Shown piece after piece: positions 1 to 7,662 of a stretch of 13,518 nt of DNA (position 1 is its first letter; each line of letters starts with the position of its first letter). The notes beneath the pieces were generated by a model. The model worked only from the letters and a program-made list of their open reading frames with translations. It ran no database searches and was not told the DNA's origin. Where the stretch lies: contig JAIXTZ010000015.1 in assembly GCA_027483745.1 (NCBI GenBank), forward strand, positions 1 to 13,518, written 5' to 3'. This stretch comes from Lysobacteraceae bacterium (lineage in GTDB: Bacteria > Pseudomonadota > Gammaproteobacteria > Xanthomonadales > Xanthomonadaceae). The position numbers and the translations under genes are program-made.

Positions 1-113
1 AGCTTCTGGACACCGAAGACGACATCCTGTGGCGATGGTGCATGGGCCGCGAGCGCCCGGAGGACCCCGCCCTTGCTGGATTCGTCGATCGACTGCTCAC
101 CCTCCCGCCTTGA
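1..113 (+). CDS. sdhE: SdhE, FAD assembly factor (3' end only)
   Basis: The last 36 codons of a gene that begins outside the window; the reading frame is that of position 3 and the stop is TGA at 111-113. The visible tail reads LLDTEDDILWRWCMGRERPE and continues to a PP terminus. This matches the end of SdhE/YgfY (formerly CptB or Sdh5-like), which has a short acidic turn followed by a tryptophan-rich helix. SdhE is a small cytoplasmic protein that promotes covalent attachment of FAD to succinate dehydrogenase and fumarate reductase flavoprotein subunits. Its RGxxE active motif would lie upstream and cannot be checked here. The call rests on this tail and on the next gene being a YgfX-like protein, its usual operon partner. 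The next gene's ribosome binding site and start lie inside this coding sequence. Confidence 0.8.
   Translation, partial: LLDTEDDILWRWCMGRERPEDPALAGFVDRLLTLPP
59..64 (+). promoter_or_regulatory. Shine-Dalgarno site of the ygfX-like gene, inside sdhE
   Basis: GGAGGA at 59-64 lies 8 nt before the TTG at 73. There is no ATG or GTG in this frame near the 5' end that would give a full-length YgfX-like protein, so this near-perfect site decides the TTG start. It sits within the sdhE coding sequence. Confidence 0.65.
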
Positions 114-531
114 GTGGCGCCCGTCGCGCTGGCACGCGGCGGTGATCGTGATGCTCTGGCCCTTGGCGGCCGTCTCCCTGCTGGCGACGCGCTGGGCGAT
201 GGATCTTCCTTCATGGGTCTCATGGGTGCTCCTTGGCGCTGCGATGGGCCTCGGGCTGTGGTGCGCGAGAGCCGCGCGAGGCCAACCCTGCGGCGTGCTC
301 GAACTGCTGCCGGAAGGCTGGGCGCGTTGGTCGCCGGCGGGCGGCGCGACGATGGAGGGGCCGGCCGCGGCGCATGAACAGTGGCCGGTGACCACGATCC
401 GATTCGCCGCCAGCGGCACCACGGTGGTGTTCTGGCCGGATACGCTGTGCGCGCCCGGACGCCGCCTGTTGCGGCGCTGGGCCCGCTCGGCGACGCCGGT
501 GTCGCCGCTCCCGCAGTTCTGGATGGGCTAG
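73..531 (+). CDS. ygfX: YgfX/CptA-like inner-membrane protein
   Basis: A 152-residue protein with a basic N-terminus, two membrane segments (about residues 21-39 and 47-65) and a soluble C-terminal part ending in a WPD...RRLLRRW motif (residues 121-136). This is the architecture of the YgfX/CptA family: short basic head, hairpin of two helices, cytosolic domain with a PD-x-RRL element. It also sits directly after sdhE, as in E. coli. In E. coli YgfX has been described as a membrane toxin acting on FtsZ and MreB with SdhE/CptB as antitoxin, but that role is debated, so I claim only the family. Start chosen at TTG 73 because of the strong GGAGGA 8 nt upstream; this makes a 41-bp overlap with sdhE. 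CTG 76 is the only nearby alternative. The stop TAG leaves 3 bp before the next gene. Confidence 0.7.
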   Translation: MLDSSIDCSPSRLEWRPSRWHAAVIVMLWPLAAVSLLATRWAMDLPSWVSWVLLGAAMGLGLWCARAARGQPCGVLELLPEGWARWSPAGGATMEGPAAAHEQWPVTTIRFAASGTTVVFWPDTLCAPGRRLLRRWARSATPVSPLPQFWMG

Positions 532-534
532 CCA

Positions 535-1779
535 ATGTTCCAACCCCTTCCGCTGGCGATCGGCCTGCGCTACCTGCGCGCTCGCCGCCGCGACCGGCGC
601 ATCAGCTTCACGTCCGCCGCATCGATCCTCGGCATCGTCGTTGGCGTGGTCGCGCTGATCACCGTCATCGCGGTGATGAGCGGCTTTCAGCGCGAGATCC
701 GCGACCGACTGCTCGGCTCGGTGGCGCACGTGACCGTGGCCGGTTACGGCGGCCCGCTCGAAGACTGGTCCACGGTGGTCGACGTCGCGCGCGAGGACGC
801 CCGCGTGGTCGGCGCGGCGCCCTACGTGCAGCGCGAGGGCCTGCTCAGCGGCGCGCGCACCAGCGCCGGGCTGGTGATGGGCATCCGGCCGGACCAGGAA
901 CGCGGGGTCTCGGAACTGGCGACGCGCATGCGCAGCGGCTCCATCGACGACCTGGTCGACGGTGGCTTCGGCATCCTGCTGGGCGACCAGCTCGCCATTG
1001 CCCTCGGCGCGCGCGTCGGCGATCGCATCAATGTCACCCTCAATGAATTCACCAGCACGCCGATCGGCGCGATCCCGAGATCGAAGCGCTTCACCGTGGT
1101 CGGTACGTTCTCGATGGGCGAGCATACGGCCGACAGCAGCTTCGCCTTCATCGCGCTCGGGGATGCCCAGCGCCTGCTGCGGATGGGCGAGGGCGTGAGC
1201 GGCGTCCGCATCAAGGTGGCCGACCTGTGGACGGCCGGCACCGTGGCCGACGACCTGGCCACGCGCATCCCCGTGCCTGTCATCGCCAGCGACTGGATGC
1301 GGGACAACCGCAATTTCTTCAGCGCACTGGCGCTCGAGCGCACGGTGATGTTCCTGCTGCTGTCGCTGGTGGTGACCATCGCTTCGTTCAACCTCGTCTC
1401 CTCGCTGGTGATGCTGGTGCAGGAGAAGCAGGCCGACATCGCCATCCTGCGCACGCTCGGGCTCACGCCGCGGCAGGTGATGGGCGTGTTCATCGTCCAG
1501 GGCAGCGTGATCGGTCTCGTCGGAACGACGCTGGGGGTCATCGGCGGCGTGCTGTTGGGCGTGAATCTTGGCGCCGTGGTGCGCTGGGTCGAAGGCCTGC
1601 TCGGCGTGACCCTGATGCCGCCGGACGTCTACTACATCACCGGCGTGCCGACCGCCGTCTATCCCGGAGATGTCGCCGCGGTGGCCGGCATGACCCTGCT
1701 GCTCAGCTTCCTCGCTACCCTCTACCCGGCTTGGCGTGCCTCGCGCACCGATCCGGCGACGGCCCTCCGCTATGAGTGA
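535..1779 (+). CDS. lolC: Lipoprotein-releasing ABC transporter permease, LolC/LolE family (LolF-like)
   Basis: A 414-residue inner-membrane permease that, with LolD, extracts outer-membrane lipoproteins and passes them to the periplasmic carrier LolA. An N-terminal membrane helix (about 27-49) is followed by a large periplasmic domain (about 50-265) and three more helices (about 268-293, 316-345, 380-400), the MacB/LolC/FtsX layout. The [20 protein letters not shown] region (residues 284-303) runs into ILRTLGLT (304-311); this is the family's cytoplasmic coupling segment next to the ATPase. A Pro-bounded loop [12 protein letters not shown] (175-186) resembles the LolC hook that recruits LolA, while the following [12 protein letters not shown]...MGEGVSG stretch looks more like LolE. 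Only one permease gene precedes lolD, so it may act as a LolF-type homodimer unless a second copy lies elsewhere. ATG 535 follows the previous stop by 3 bp with a weak GGATGGG 7 nt upstream. Its stop overlaps the lolD start by 8 bp. Confidence 0.9.
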   Translation: MFQPLPLAIGLRYLRARRRDRRISFTSAASILGIVVGVVALITVIAVMSGFQREIRDRLLGSVAHVTVAGYGGPLEDWSTVVDVAREDARVVGAAPYVQREGLLSGARTSAGLVMGIRPDQERGVSELATRMRSGSIDDLVDGGFGILLGDQLAIALGARVGDRINVTLNEFTSTPIGAIPRSKRFTVVGTFSMGEHTADSSFAFIALGDAQRLLRMGEGVSGVRIKVADLWTAGTVADDLATRIPVPVIASDWMRDNRNFFSALALERTVMFLLLSLVVTIASFNLVSSLVMLVQEKQADIAILRTLGLTPRQVMGVFIVQGSVIGLVGTTLGVIGGVLLGVNLGAVVRWVEGLLGVTLMPPDVYYITGVPTAVYPGDVAAVAGMTLLLSFLATLYPAWRASRTDPATALRYE

Positions 1780-2470
1780 CGCGATGACGAACGTTCTGGA
1801 GGCGCGCCGCCTCACCAAGACCTATCGCGAGGGCGCGCTGGAAACCCCGGTGTTCCACGATCTCGACCTTGCGGTGAAGCGCGGCGAGACCGTCGCGATC
1901 GTTGGGGCTTCCGGCGCGGGCAAGAGCACGCTGCTGCACCTGCTCGGCGGGCTCGACACGCCGACCTCGGGCGAGGTGAGCGTCGATGGCCAGTCGATGG
2001 GGGCGCTGGACGATGCGGCGCGCGGGCGCCTGCGCAACCGAGCGCTGGGCTTCATCTACCAGTTCCACCACCTGCTGCCGGAGTTCACCGCGCTCGAGAA
2101 CGTGATGCTGCCGCTGCTCGTGCGCGGTGCCGCGGCGCGCGAGGCGGAAGGTCCGGCGCGGGCCCTGCTTGACGCCGTGGGCATTGGGCATCGCCTGACC
2201 CACAAGCCCGGCGAACTTTCCGGCGGCGAGCGGCAGCGCTGCGCGGTCGCACGTGCGCTGGTGACGAAGCCGGCCTGCGTGCTCGGCGACGAGCCCACCG
2301 GCAACCTCGACGAGCGTTCCGCGGGCGTTGTCTTCGATCTGTTGCTCTCGCTCAATCGCGCGCAAGGCACCGCGCTGGTGATGGTCACCCACGACCGCCG
2401 ATTGGCGCAGCGGCTCGATCGCGTGCTTGAGCTGAAGGGTGGGCGCCTGCAGCCCTGGGTGCCGGACTGA
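1772..2470 (+). CDS. lolD: LolD, ATPase of the lipoprotein-releasing ABC transporter
   Basis: A 232-residue ABC ATPase, the usual LolD length. Visible motifs are Walker A GASGAGKS (residues 45-52), Q-loop around [15 protein letters not shown] (Q97), signature LSGGE (149-153), Walker B ending [10 protein letters not shown] (171-180) and the switch histidine in MVTHDRR (H207). The [14 protein letters not shown] and DEPTGNLD stretches are typical of the LolD/MacB/FtsE subfamily. It powers transfer of lipoproteins through the preceding permease to LolA on the cytoplasmic side of the inner membrane. The open frame extends 12 codons further upstream, but I chose ATG 1772: it overlaps the permease stop in an ATGAGTGA arrangement and gives the family's normal N-terminus. 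No clear Shine-Dalgarno site precedes it, so translation is probably coupled to the permease gene. Confidence 0.95.
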   Translation: MSDAMTNVLEARRLTKTYREGALETPVFHDLDLAVKRGETVAIVGASGAGKSTLLHLLGGLDTPTSGEVSVDGQSMGALDDAARGRLRNRALGFIYQFHHLLPEFTALENVMLPLLVRGAAAREAEGPARALLDAVGIGHRLTHKPGELSGGERQRCAVARALVTKPACVLGDEPTGNLDERSAGVVFDLLLSLNRAQGTALVMVTHDRRLAQRLDRVLELKGGRLQPWVPD

Positions 2471-2471
2471 C

Positions 2472-4760
2472 ATGAGCGCCGGGCAAGGACGCCCCTTCGC
2501 ACTCGATGTGGGATGGACGGCGGCGCTGTGCGGCGGCGTCCTGGCCCAGCTGCAGGCCCCGGCGCTGTTGCCGCGTGCCGTGGCGCTGGGCCTCATGGCC
2601 TTTGCGCTCGTCGCATGGGTGTTGGCCTGGTGGTTCTCGGGCCGCGGCACGACGGTGCGCCCTCGCGGGATCATCGCCCTGGCTTGGCTCGGAGCCTTCG
2701 CCCTTGGCGCCGGCCTGTGCGCCGTGCATGGGCATGCGGCGATGGCGCGCCGCCCCCCGGTTGTCCTCGAGGACGCGACGGTGCGGCTCGAGGTCCGCAT
2801 CCTCGGGCTCACCGAATCCCGATCGAACGGCGCGCGATTCACGGCGAAGATCGAACGCGTGCCGGGTGCCTCCGTCGAGGTGGTGGAGGCCCTGGCGACG
2901 CGGCGCATCGCGCTAGATTGGTATGGCGGCGGTCGATCGCTGAAGCCGGGCGAGGTCTGGCGGTTCGCCGTCCGGCTGCGCCCATGGTCGCAGCCTCTGA
3001 ATCCTGGTGACCCGGACGAGGCCCGTCGGGCGCTGGTAACCGGTGTCGATGCCCAGGGCGTGGTGCTGGCCGGCGATCGCCCGCTCCGACTGGGTGCGCC
3101 GGGCGGCCTGCATGCCTCGCGGGGGGCAGTGTCCGACGCCATCGCAAGGGCACTTGGTATCGACCGTGCCCGATTCGTTGCCGCGCTGGCGGTCGGTGAC
3201 ACGCGTGGGCTGTCGGAGGCTGACTGGGAGCGCCTCCGTCAGTTCGGTCTCACCCATCTCATCGCGATCTCCGGCTTTCATGTCGGCATGGTCGCGGGGC
3301 TGGGCATCGTGCTCGTGCGATTGCTGTGGTGGCTGTGGCCAACGCTCGCACGTCGCGTGCGTCGCCGCCCGGCGGCGGCGGCATCGGCATTCGTCGTGGC
3401 GACGGCCTACGCGGCTCTGGCGGGTTTCAGCCTGCCCACCGTGCGGACCGTACTGATGGTCGGTGTCATTGCCTTCCTCGTCTGTCGACGAGAGCGAAGT
3501 CCTTCGGCGCAGCCCTTGCTTCTGGCGATGGCGGTGCTGGTCATGGCCGACCCGTTCGTGTTGTTGACGCCGGGGTTTTGGCTTTCCTGCGGCGGGGTCG
3601 CGTGGCTGCTGTGGTGCTTGCCGGGCTCCGCCGATCCATGGCACGTCGGTAGCTTCTTGAAGGCCCAGTGGGTCGCGACCCTGGGCCTGCTGCCCTTGGC
3701 CGCCGCCTTCTTCCTCCAGGTGCCTCTGGCCGGGCCCTTGGCGAACCTCGTCGCGATCCCTTGGATCAGCCTGGTCGTGGTGCCCTTGAGCCTGCTCGGC
3801 ACGCTGCTGCTGCCGATCTCCGACACCCTGTCGACCTGGGCGTGGCAGGGGGCTGCGGGGGCGATGGACGCGTTCTGGTGGGGTTTGGGAAAAATTCCCG
3901 AAGCCGGATCGTCGAGCCGATGGCTGCCCGTGTTGCCTGCGTGGTCCACTGCCCTCGCCTTGCTCGGTGTGGCGATCGCCCTGCTGCCGCGCGGGGTGGC
4001 TTGGCGCCATGCCGGGCTCGTGCTCGTCCTTCCGATGCTGTTCCCGCCGCTGCCACGCCCGCCCGTCGGCGAGTTCACGGTCTCCGTGTTCGCCCTGCAG
4101 CGGGGCGACGCGGTGCTGGTCGGAACGGCGTCTCGGCATGTCCTGGTCGACGCCGGCCCGGCCACCACGGATCTTGCACGCCGGCTTCGCGCGGTCGGCG
4201 TGGAGAGGATCGATGTGCGCATCGAGACTCGGCGCAATGCCGGTCGCGTGGGCGGAGCCGCCGCCGTCGATCGGGCCTTCGCCCCGAGGATCCGTTGGAC
4301 GGCCTACGGCGCTCCCGGATCGAGCGCGGAGGCGACGCGCTGCGAAGCGGGCCGGCATTGGGCCGCCGACGGTGTGGAAATCCTTGCAATGTCTCCGGCG
4401 TCGGCGAGTGCCGGGACGTCCGCGGACCAGGCCTGCGTGCTACGCGTCACGAGCGCGTCCGGCCGTGTGGTCTGGCTTGTGAGCGACGCCGGGCGATGGA
4501 TCGCCCGGCGTGTCGCGGTGCCGTCGGACGGGGCCTGGGTGATCGGTGCGCCGGCGGGGCTGGAGGCGTGGCGTTCGGCTTTGGGCGCGGAAGGCGGCAT
4601 CGCCAGCCGTGCCCCGGGACCCTCGCTGTCGCGGCGTTGGCCCGACGACATGTACCGCGTCGACCGTGACGGTGCACTGGCATGGTCTTCCGCCGTGCCT
4701 GGGCGCCCGATTCCGCTCCACGACCGCGCGAGTCGCTGGTGGATTCCCCCGTTGCCATGA
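2472..4760 (+). CDS. comEC: ComEC/Rec2 DNA uptake channel with degenerate metallo-beta-lactamase domain
   Basis: A 762-residue inner-membrane protein with the three-part ComEC layout: N-terminal helices then a soluble OB-like DUF4131 region (about 1-205), the multi-helix Competence domain (about 225-525) and a C-terminal metallo-beta-lactamase-like domain (about 533-755). The family hallmark HLIAISGFHVG is at 262-272. ComEC carries single-stranded DNA into the cytoplasm during natural transformation. The start of the C-terminal domain is recognisable (FALQRGDAVLV at 540-550, VLVDAG at 557-562). However, the expected HxDxDH-x-GG metal site reads RRNAGRVGG (587-595), and the usual GD and HHGS motifs are also not found. 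The channel may therefore be intact while the nuclease-like domain is inactive. ATG 2472 is 1 bp after the lolD stop; an in-frame upstream start at 2439 lies inside lolD and is less likely. The frame is continuous, with no sign of a frameshift. Confidence 0.9.
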   Translation: MSAGQGRPFALDVGWTAALCGGVLAQLQAPALLPRAVALGLMAFALVAWVLAWWFSGRGTTVRPRGIIALAWLGAFALGAGLCAVHGHAAMARRPPVVLEDATVRLEVRILGLTESRSNGARFTAKIERVPGASVEVVEALATRRIALDWYGGGRSLKPGEVWRFAVRLRPWSQPLNPGDPDEARRALVTGVDAQGVVLAGDRPLRLGAPGGLHASRGAVSDAIARALGIDRARFVAALAVGDTRGLSEADWERLRQFGLTHLIAISGFHVGMVAGLGIVLVRLLWWLWPTLARRVRRRPAAAASAFVVATAYAALAGFSLPTVRTVLMVGVIAFLVCRRERSPSAQPLLLAMAVLVMADPFVLLTPGFWLSCGGVAWLLWCLPGSADPWHVGSFLKAQWVATLGLLPLAAAFFLQVPLAGPLANLVAIPWISLVVVPLSLLGTLLLPISDTLSTWAWQGAAGAMDAFWWGLGKIPEAGSSSRWLPVLPAWSTALALLGVAIALLPRGVAWRHAGLVLVLPMLFPPLPRPPVGEFTVSVFALQRGDAVLVGTASRHVLVDAGPATTDLARRLRAVGVERIDVRIETRRNAGRVGGAAAVDRAFAPRIRWTAYGAPGSSAEATRCEAGRHWAADGVEILAMSPASASAGTSADQACVLRVTSASGRVVWLVSDAGRWIARRVAVPSDGAWVIGAPAGLEAWRSALGAEGGIASRAPGPSLSRRWPDDMYRVDRDGALAWSSAVPGRPIPLHDRASRWWIPPLP

Positions 4761-4847
4761 CGCCCGCCTGCAGCGTCGGCAGCCTTGGCGGGGGCAGGCC
4801 GGCGCCATGAGCGGCTATGCTGTCCGCTCCCCCAATGAGGTTTCGCC
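4761..4847 (+). other. Intergenic region comEC-exbB, possible promoter and hairpin
   Basis: This is the largest gap in the window (87 bp) and the likeliest break between transcription units. CCCGCC (4763-4768) can pair with GGCGGG (4787-4792), extended by TGC (4769-4771) with GCA (4779-4781). No T-tract follows, so I do not call it a rho-independent terminator. A TATGCT at 4816-4821 could be a -10 element, but no good -35 lies 16-18 bp upstream. GAGG at 4837-4840, 7 nt before the ATG at 4848, is a reasonable ribosome binding site for exbB. Confidence 0.35.
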
Positions 4848-5489
4848 ATGCTTGAACTGGTCATCGCCGGCGGATGGGTCATGGTGCCGATCCTGCTGCT
4901 CGCGGTGGGTGCCATTGGCATCTCGGTCGAACGTGCCTGGACGCTGCGCCGGCGCGAGGTCCTGCCACCGGGCTTGGGCGACGAAGTGCGCCAGTGGGCG
5001 CGCGGCCGCCAGCTCGACCCGAAGCACATCGACGTGCTGCGCAGCAACTCGCCGCTGGGCGCGCTGCTCGCCGCGGCGCTGGACGTCCGCCACCGCTCGC
5101 GGGAACTCATCAAGGAACGCGTCGAGGACACCGGGCGCCATGTGATCCACGACCTCGAGCGGTTCCTCCCCACTCTGGGCACGATTGCCGCGGTGGCGCC
5201 GCTGCTCGGCCTCCTTGGGACCGTGTTCGGCATGATCTCGATGTTCATGGGCATCCTCGATGCCGGCGTCGGTGACGCGAACCGGCTTGCGGGCGGCATC
5301 GGCGAAGCGCTCATCTCCACGGCCTCCGGGCTGCTCGTGGCGATTCCCGCGCTGGTCGCCCATCGCTGGTTCCGCGCGCGCGTCGCCGGTTTCGTCGTCG
5401 AGATGGAGAAGGAAGCCATCGCCCTTGTCGACGCCATCGACGACCACGCGATCAGCAGCAAGGCGAAAGGGAAGGGAGCGGCGGCGTGA
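4848..5489 (+). CDS. exbB: MotA/TolQ/ExbB-family proton channel protein
   Basis: A 213-residue inner-membrane protein with three predicted helices: about 5-26, 108-136 and 153-176. The APLLGLLGTVFGMI stretch (117-130) and GGIGEALISTASGLLVAIPA (149-168) are the conserved membrane segments of the TolQ/ExbB family, and a cytoplasmic loop of about 80 residues separates helices 1 and 2. Such proteins form a pentameric channel around an ExbD/TolR dimer and use the proton gradient to do work across the periplasm. ExbD follows at once by a 4-bp overlap. No tonB or tolA is in the window, so the energised partner is unknown. The pair precedes msbA and lpxK, so a link to envelope biogenesis is possible but unproven. 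ATG 4848 has a GAGG 7 nt upstream. TolQ is the main alternative, but no tol-pal genes are nearby. Confidence 0.85.
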   Translation: MLELVIAGGWVMVPILLLAVGAIGISVERAWTLRRREVLPPGLGDEVRQWARGRQLDPKHIDVLRSNSPLGALLAAALDVRHRSRELIKERVEDTGRHVIHDLERFLPTLGTIAAVAPLLGLLGTVFGMISMFMGILDAGVGDANRLAGGIGEALISTASGLLVAIPALVAHRWFRARVAGFVVEMEKEAIALVDAIDDHAISSKAKGKGAAA

Positions 5490-5908
5490 GGTTGCAGCGA
5501 CAGGGAGACAGCGACGATCCCGAGATCAACCTGATCTCGCTGATCGACGTCATCTTCTGCATCATCATCTTTCTGGTCGTCACCACGACCTTCGACGTTC
5601 GAACCTCCCTGCAACTGCAGCTTCCGACGGCGGGCGGCCCGACGATGGAGGCGTCGGACGACCCCCTGACCGTCGTCGTGGACGCCGAAGGACGGATCTA
5701 CCTCGGCACCGCCGAGCTTCCCAAGGACGATCGGTCGGCCCTCGTGGCGGCCCTGCAGCGGGTGGAGGGCGATCGCGCCACGATCCGCGTGGTGCTCCGT
5801 GCCGACGCCCGCGCGCCCCATCAGGCGGTCGTCACCGCGATGGACGCTCTCGGCCAAGCCGGCTTCGCCCGTCTGTCCATCGCGACGATGCCGGAGGGCG
5901 GGGAGTGA
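5486..5908 (+). CDS. exbD: ExbD/TolR-family biopolymer transport protein
   Basis: A 140-residue protein with a short cytoplasmic head, one membrane helix (about 17-35) and a periplasmic domain of about 105 residues. The segment INLISLIDVIFCIIIFLVVT (14-33) carries the single membrane aspartate D21, equivalent to the proton-carrying Asp of ExbD/TolR. The C-terminal part (LTVVVDAEGRIYLG..., IRVVLRADARAPHQAVV) fits the ExbD/TolR periplasmic domain. It should assemble as a dimer inside the ExbB pentamer. The start is GTG 5486, overlapping the exbB stop in GTGA, with AAGGGAG at 5472-5478 as a good Shine-Dalgarno site 7 nt away. Its own stop forms another GTGA overlap with msbA. Confidence 0.87.
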   Translation: MRLQRQGDSDDPEINLISLIDVIFCIIIFLVVTTTFDVRTSLQLQLPTAGGPTMEASDDPLTVVVDAEGRIYLGTAELPKDDRSALVAALQRVEGDRATIRVVLRADARAPHQAVVTAMDALGQAGFARLSIATMPEGGE

Positions 5909-7662
5909 GCGGAGCCGGCGCGCCCGAGGCGACGGGGTGGGCGACTTACAAGCGCCTGCTTCGCTGGACCCTGCCGCATCGCCTGCTGCTCGGCCTCGCC
6001 TTCGCCGGCATGATCATCGAGGCTGCGGCGGCCGGTGCATTCACTTCGCTGATGCAGCCGATGATCGATGAGACCCTGGTCTCGGAGAACGACGCCGCGC
6101 GCTGGGAATTGCCGCTGGTCATCATCGGCATCTTCGTCCTTCGCGGCATCGCGACCTTCGTTACCGATTACGGTATGGCCCGTGCGGGGCGAAGCGTGGT
6201 GCGCGACCTGCGTGTGGCCGTGCTCGACAAGATGCTGCGCCTGCCGAGCGCGCGCTTCGACCGCGAGCCCGTGGCCTCGCTCGTCTCCCGCCTGAACTTC
6301 GACACGGAGCAGGTCGCGCAGGCGAGTACCGAGGCGTTGAAGGTGCTGATCACCGACACCCTCACCGTGATCGCCTTGGTGGGCGTCATGCTCTGGCACA
6401 GCCCGACCGTGACCGCCGCCATCGCCGTCATCGTGCCGCTGATCGCCGTGATCGCCGCGTACGTCAGTGGGCGGTACCGGCGGCTCAACCGGCGGATCCA
6501 GGAAGGCGTCGGTGACCTCGCCACGGGCGCGGAGGAAATCCTCGCCGGCCAGCAGGACATCAAGGTCTACGGGCGGCAGCCGGCCGAGGTGGCGCGCTAC
6601 CGCGTGCTGGCGAACGCCAACCTTTTGCTGAACATGAAGGTCGAATCCACCCGCGCCGGCGCGTCGTCGGTGATCCAGCTGCTCGGGGCCATCGCCTTGG
6701 CCGTGCTGCTGGGGGTCGCGAGCATGGAGGCCTCCAAGGGGCGCCTGTCGGCCGGCGCCTTCGTCGCGATCATGACGTCGATGATGGTGCTGATCCCATC
6801 GATGAAGCGCCTCGCGAACGTGCAGGCCCTCGTGCAGCGTGGGATCGCTGCGTCGGTGCGCCTCTTCGGACTGCTCGACGAGCCGGAGGAAGGCGATCGC
6901 GGCAGCCATGCGCCGGAGCGCGCCCGAGGCGTCGTGGTCTTCGAAGACGTTGGCCTGCGTTACGACGGCGTCGAGCGAGCGGCGTTGGAGGGTGTCTCGC
7001 TTCGCGCCGACCCCGGGACCGTCACCGCCATCGTCGGCCGCTCCGGCAGCGGCAAGACCACGCTGGCGCGGCTGTTGCCGCGCTTCTACGAGCCGAGCGA
7101 AGGGCGTATCACCCTTGATGGCGTGCCCCTCGGGGACTGGTCCCTGCCGGCGCTGCGCCGGCAGATCGCCTTCGTCGGCCAGAAAGTGATGCTGTTCGAC
7201 GACAGCGTCGCCGCCAACATCGCTTATGGGGCATCAGGGGACGCGCGCGACGACGCCATCCGCGCCGCGGCGGATGCCGCGAATGCCAGCGAGTTCATCG
7301 ACCGGCTGCCGGAAGGGATGGCCACCCGCATCGGCGAAAACGGCAACAAGCTCTCGGGAGGCCAGCGGCAGCGCATCGCGATCGCACGGGCGGTGCTCAA
7401 GGACGCGCCGATCCTCGTGCTCGACGAAGCCACGGCGGCCCTCGACAACGAATCGGAACGATTGGTGCAGTCGGCGCTCGAGCGCCTGATCCCGAACCAC
7501 ACGACGTTCGTGATCGCGCATCGGCTTTCCACCATCGAACGTGCCGACCAGGTGCTGGTGATGGAGGAGGGGCGTATCGCCGAGGCCGGCACCCATGCCG
7601 ACCTGCTGGCACGTGGTGGACTCTATGCACAGTTGCATCGCGCCCAGTTCCGCGATGCCTGA
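5905..7662 (+). CDS. msbA: MsbA, lipid A export ABC transporter (ATPase and permease)
   Basis: A 585-residue ABC half-transporter, very close to the 582 residues of E. coli MsbA. The N-terminal membrane domain (about 1-325) is followed by the nucleotide-binding domain (about 340-585) with Walker A GRSGSGKT (378-385), Q-loop Q426, signature LSGGQ (483-487), Walker B ILVLDE (503-508) and switch His H539 in IAHRLSTIERAD. MsbA works as a homodimer that flips core-lipid A across the inner membrane. The assignment over other lipid exporters is supported by lpxK directly after it, the classic msbA-lpxK pair, with kdsB next. The reading frame is open far upstream through exbB and exbD, but the real start is GTG 5905: it has GGAGGG at 5893-5898 (6 nt spacing), forms a GTGA overlap with exbD, and gives the family's normal length. 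Confidence 0.94.
   Translation: MSGAGAPEATGWATYKRLLRWTLPHRLLLGLAFAGMIIEAAAAGAFTSLMQPMIDETLVSENDAARWELPLVIIGIFVLRGIATFVTDYGMARAGRSVVRDLRVAVLDKMLRLPSARFDREPVASLVSRLNFDTEQVAQASTEALKVLITDTLTVIALVGVMLWHSPTVTAAIAVIVPLIAVIAAYVSGRYRRLNRRIQEGVGDLATGAEEILAGQQDIKVYGRQPAEVARYRVLANANLLLNMKVESTRAGASSVIQLLGAIALAVLLGVASMEASKGRLSAGAFVAIMTSMMVLIPSMKRLANVQALVQRGIAASVRLFGLLDEPEEGDRGSHAPERARGVVVFEDVGLRYDGVERAALEGVSLRADPGTVTAIVGRSGSGKTTLARLLPRFYEPSEGRITLDGVPLGDWSLPALRRQIAFVGQKVMLFDDSVAANIAYGASGDARDDAIRAAADAANASEFIDRLPEGMATRIGENGNKLSGGQRQRIAIARAVLKDAPILVLDEATAALDNESERLVQSALERLIPNHTTFVIAHRLSTIERADQVLVMEEGRIAEAGTHADLLARGGLYAQLHRAQFRDA

Noticed and set aside
73..531. sdhE-ygfX as a proven toxin-antitoxin system
   Set aside because: Family membership is supported, but the toxin role is debated, SdhE's established role is flavinylation, and nothing in this sequence settles it.
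220..1818. Long - strand open frame of 532 codons opposite ygfX and lolC; similar long - strand frames lie at 1715-3202, 2913-4358, 4304-5857, 7397-9109, 9414-10958 and 10742-12751
   Set aside because: They mirror high third-position GC in the + strand genes, are rich in Arg, His, Ala and Gly with no recognisable domain, and lie wholly opposite well-identified genes.
2439..2471. Earlier in-frame starts for several genes: comEC 2439, lolD 1736, lpxK 7595, kdsB 8562 and uvrC 10802
   Set aside because: Each extension lies inside the preceding gene, lacks family similarity and is less convincing than the start at the overlap or junction.
4071..4757. Frameshift or pseudogene explanation for the ComEC metal-site loss
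   Set aside because: The frame is open to the normal C-terminus, the alternative + frames show no HxDxDH motif, and the start of the domain is conserved; degeneration by substitution fits better.
4763..4792. G/C-rich hairpin after comEC as a terminator
   Set aside because: No T-run follows and the stem is interrupted, so it is described only as part of the intergenic region.
5260..5904. Upstream extension of the msbA reading frame through exbB and exbD (about 215 codons)
   Set aside because: The extension is Arg/Pro-rich, unlike any MsbA, and overlaps two clear genes. GTG 5905 has a good ribosome site and gives the normal length.
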